Program-made: the position numbers and the translations under genes
Shown here: positions 4,264 through 5,263 of the stretch, in pieces
How positions within the stretch are numbered: the first letter of the stretch is position 1
How the letters are laid out: each line of letters starts with the position of its first letter
The notes under the pieces: generated by a model
The model's database searches: none
What the model saw: the letters and a program-made list of their open reading frames with translations, nothing else
Told to the model about the DNA's origin: nothing
Source of the DNA: Thermococcus sp.
GTDB taxonomy: Archaea > Methanobacteriota_B > Thermococci > Thermococcales > Thermococcaceae
Reading direction: 5' to 3'
DNA length: 5,263 bases
NCBI GenBank assembly: GCA_015522395.1
Contig: WAMH01000108.1
Span: 1-5,263 of the forward strand

Positions 4264-5106
4264 ATGTATATACGGCCCTTTGACCCCTGGAAATCGAAGC
4301 TCTGCACGTGCCCCTTCAAGTACACGCTGAACGTCTATACCGGCTGCGACCACGCCTGCGTCTACTGCTATATCACAAGCTACATCCCGAACGCCTTTCG
4401 GGTAAGGAGCAAGGAGAACCTCCTGCCCAAGCTTGAGAGGGAACTCAGAAAGTTCGACAAACACTACATCATAGCGCTCTCCTACTCCTCGGACCCTTAT
4501 CCAACGATCGAGCGCGAGCTTGGGATAACCCGAAAGGTGCTGGAGCTTTTCAGGAGGTATAACGTCAGATGCATGCTCCTCACGAAGTCGGATATATTTG
4601 AGCGCGACCTCGATATATTGAGCGAGCTTAAGTGCGCCGTCGGGGTAACGGTAACCACCGTCGACGGGAGGAAGGCGAAGCTGCTTGAACCAAATGCACC
4701 CTCGCCGAAGGCCAGAATCCGGGCTCTGAAGAGGGCGAAGGAAGCGGGGATTCCAGTTTACGCGCGCATCGACCCGATAATCCCATTCTACACCTGGGAG
4801 GACTTCGATGAGACGCTCAACGCTTTAAGCTTCGTGAGCCACATAACGGTCTCCACGCTAAAACTCCGGACGGATTCGAAGAAGAGGATGCTCGCCAAGT
4901 TTCCCGAACTTATGGAAAAGCTCTGGCCTCTCTACGAGGGGGGAGAACGGATAGGCGGCTACCACTACCTGCCCCGAGAGTTCAGACTCAAGATCATGAG
5001 GGAGGCAGAGAGAAAAATATTGGAGAAGGGAATCACGTTTGGTTCATGTCGGGAAGGCTATCGCTCGTTTCCAACGTGTGATGGCTCTCACCTGGTTCCG
5101 CCGTAG
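4264..5106 (+). CDS. SPL-like radical SAM protein
   Basis: This is a 280-aa protein of the spore photoproduct lyase-like radical SAM group (COG1533 type). The cluster motif is C28-x3-C32-x2-C35 in 'YTGCDHACVYCY'; these cysteines hold the 4Fe-4S cluster that cleaves S-adenosylmethionine. The following 'ALSYSSDPYPTIER' (71-84), 'MLLTKSDIFERD' (104-115) and 'YARIDPIIP' (166-174) match the conserved SAM- and barrel-forming parts of the group. Additional cysteines sit at 14 and 16 (LCTCPFKY) and at 262 and 272 (SCREG, TCDGSHL). The substrate is unknown: archaea make no spores, so photoproduct repair should not be assumed. The open frame begins at 4159, but ATG 4264 is chosen because it lies just downstream of the shared TATA box and begins the recognisable family sequence. 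The ribosome binding site is weak. The last 74 bases overlap a convergent gene. Confidence 0.88.
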   Translation: MYIRPFDPWKSKLCTCPFKYTLNVYTGCDHACVYCYITSYIPNAFRVRSKENLLPKLERELRKFDKHYIIALSYSSDPYPTIERELGITRKVLELFRRYNVRCMLLTKSDIFERDLDILSELKCAVGVTVTTVDGRKAKLLEPNAPSPKARIRALKRAKEAGIPVYARIDPIIPFYTWEDFDETLNALSFVSHITVSTLKLRTDSKKRMLAKFPELMEKLWPLYEGGERIGGYHYLPREFRLKIMREAERKILEKGITFGSCREGYRSFPTCDGSHLVPP

Positions 5107-5263
5107 ATTCCCCGCGCTCCTCTTTCCCAAGCGCCTCGCGAACCTGGGCCTCGATCTCAACGCGCATGAGTTCCTCGCGCTCCCGATGGTACTCAGCGGC
5201 GGCCTTAACAAGTGCCTCGTAGAGACGCCACATCTCGGGAAGGTACTCAGGTTGCCACTGAAC
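5033..5263 (-). CDS. unidentified protein, C-terminal part
   Basis: The - strand frame ends at TGA (5035-5033) and is open to the window edge, giving 76 residues. An ATG at 5233 exists but is probably internal: the codons before it (QWQPEYLPE) read as continuing protein, and no ribosome binding site precedes the ATG. The visible part is an alpha-helical, highly charged stretch (MWRLYEALVKAAAEYHRERE through EAQVREALGKEERGE) that could form a coiled coil. A hydrophilic tail follows. Codon use resembles that of the neighbouring genes. I do not recognise the family. It overlaps the radical SAM gene tail-to-tail by 74 bases. Confidence 0.55.
   Translation of the reverse strand, partial: VQWQPEYLPEMWRLYEALVKAAAEYHREREELMRVEIEAQVREALGKEERGESTAEPGESHHTLETSDSLPDMNQT

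Noticed and set aside
4197..4325. N-terminal extension of the OsmC-like protein
   Set aside because: It would run back through the divergent promoter and the first codons of the radical SAM gene, and it has no resemblance to OsmC N-termini.

Overview
The window looks like chromosomal DNA of a hyperthermophilic archaeon of the Thermococcales, most likely Thermococcus. The PfpI protein closely resembles Pyrococcus proteases as I recall them. The CRISPR repeat is of the Thermococcus/Pyrococcus type (crRNA 5' handle ATTGAAAG). A DUF1884 protein and a MarC/SnatA transporter are present, and genes are preceded by archaeal TATA boxes and GGTG-type ribosome binding sites. No database search was possible, so all family names rest on recalled motifs.

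Left part (1-2390): the tail of an Lrp/AsnC-type regulator is followed on the + strand by pfpI (intracellular protease/deglycase). Next come a PspC-domain membrane protein and a triphosphoribosyl-dephospho-CoA synthase-like (CitG family) protein whose start overlaps the pspC-like gene by 23 bases. Converging on it from the - strand, with a 17-base tail overlap, is a 93-aa DUF1884 protein, the single-domain relative of the HK97/encapsulin A-domain (family 4 encapsulins).

Middle (2391-3096): there is no credible protein gene here. It holds a three-repeat, two-spacer CRISPR array (2464-2631) read on the - strand. To its right lies an AT-richer stretch of about 460 bases with several perfect hairpins, which fits a long CRISPR leader with a TATA box near the array. 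No cas gene is in the window.

Right part (3097-5263): an OsmC/YhfA-like thiol protein and a SnatA/MarC neutral amino acid transporter are consecutive on the - strand. Divergent from the OsmC gene is an SPL-like radical SAM protein. The two start codons lie almost equidistant from one palindromic TATA box, which probably serves both directions. The radical SAM gene overlaps tail-to-tail with the C-terminal end of an unidentified - strand gene that runs off the window.

The genes do not form one pathway. The most notable parts are the short CRISPR array with its structured leader, the stand-alone encapsulin-like A-domain gene beside it, and the shared promoter architecture.
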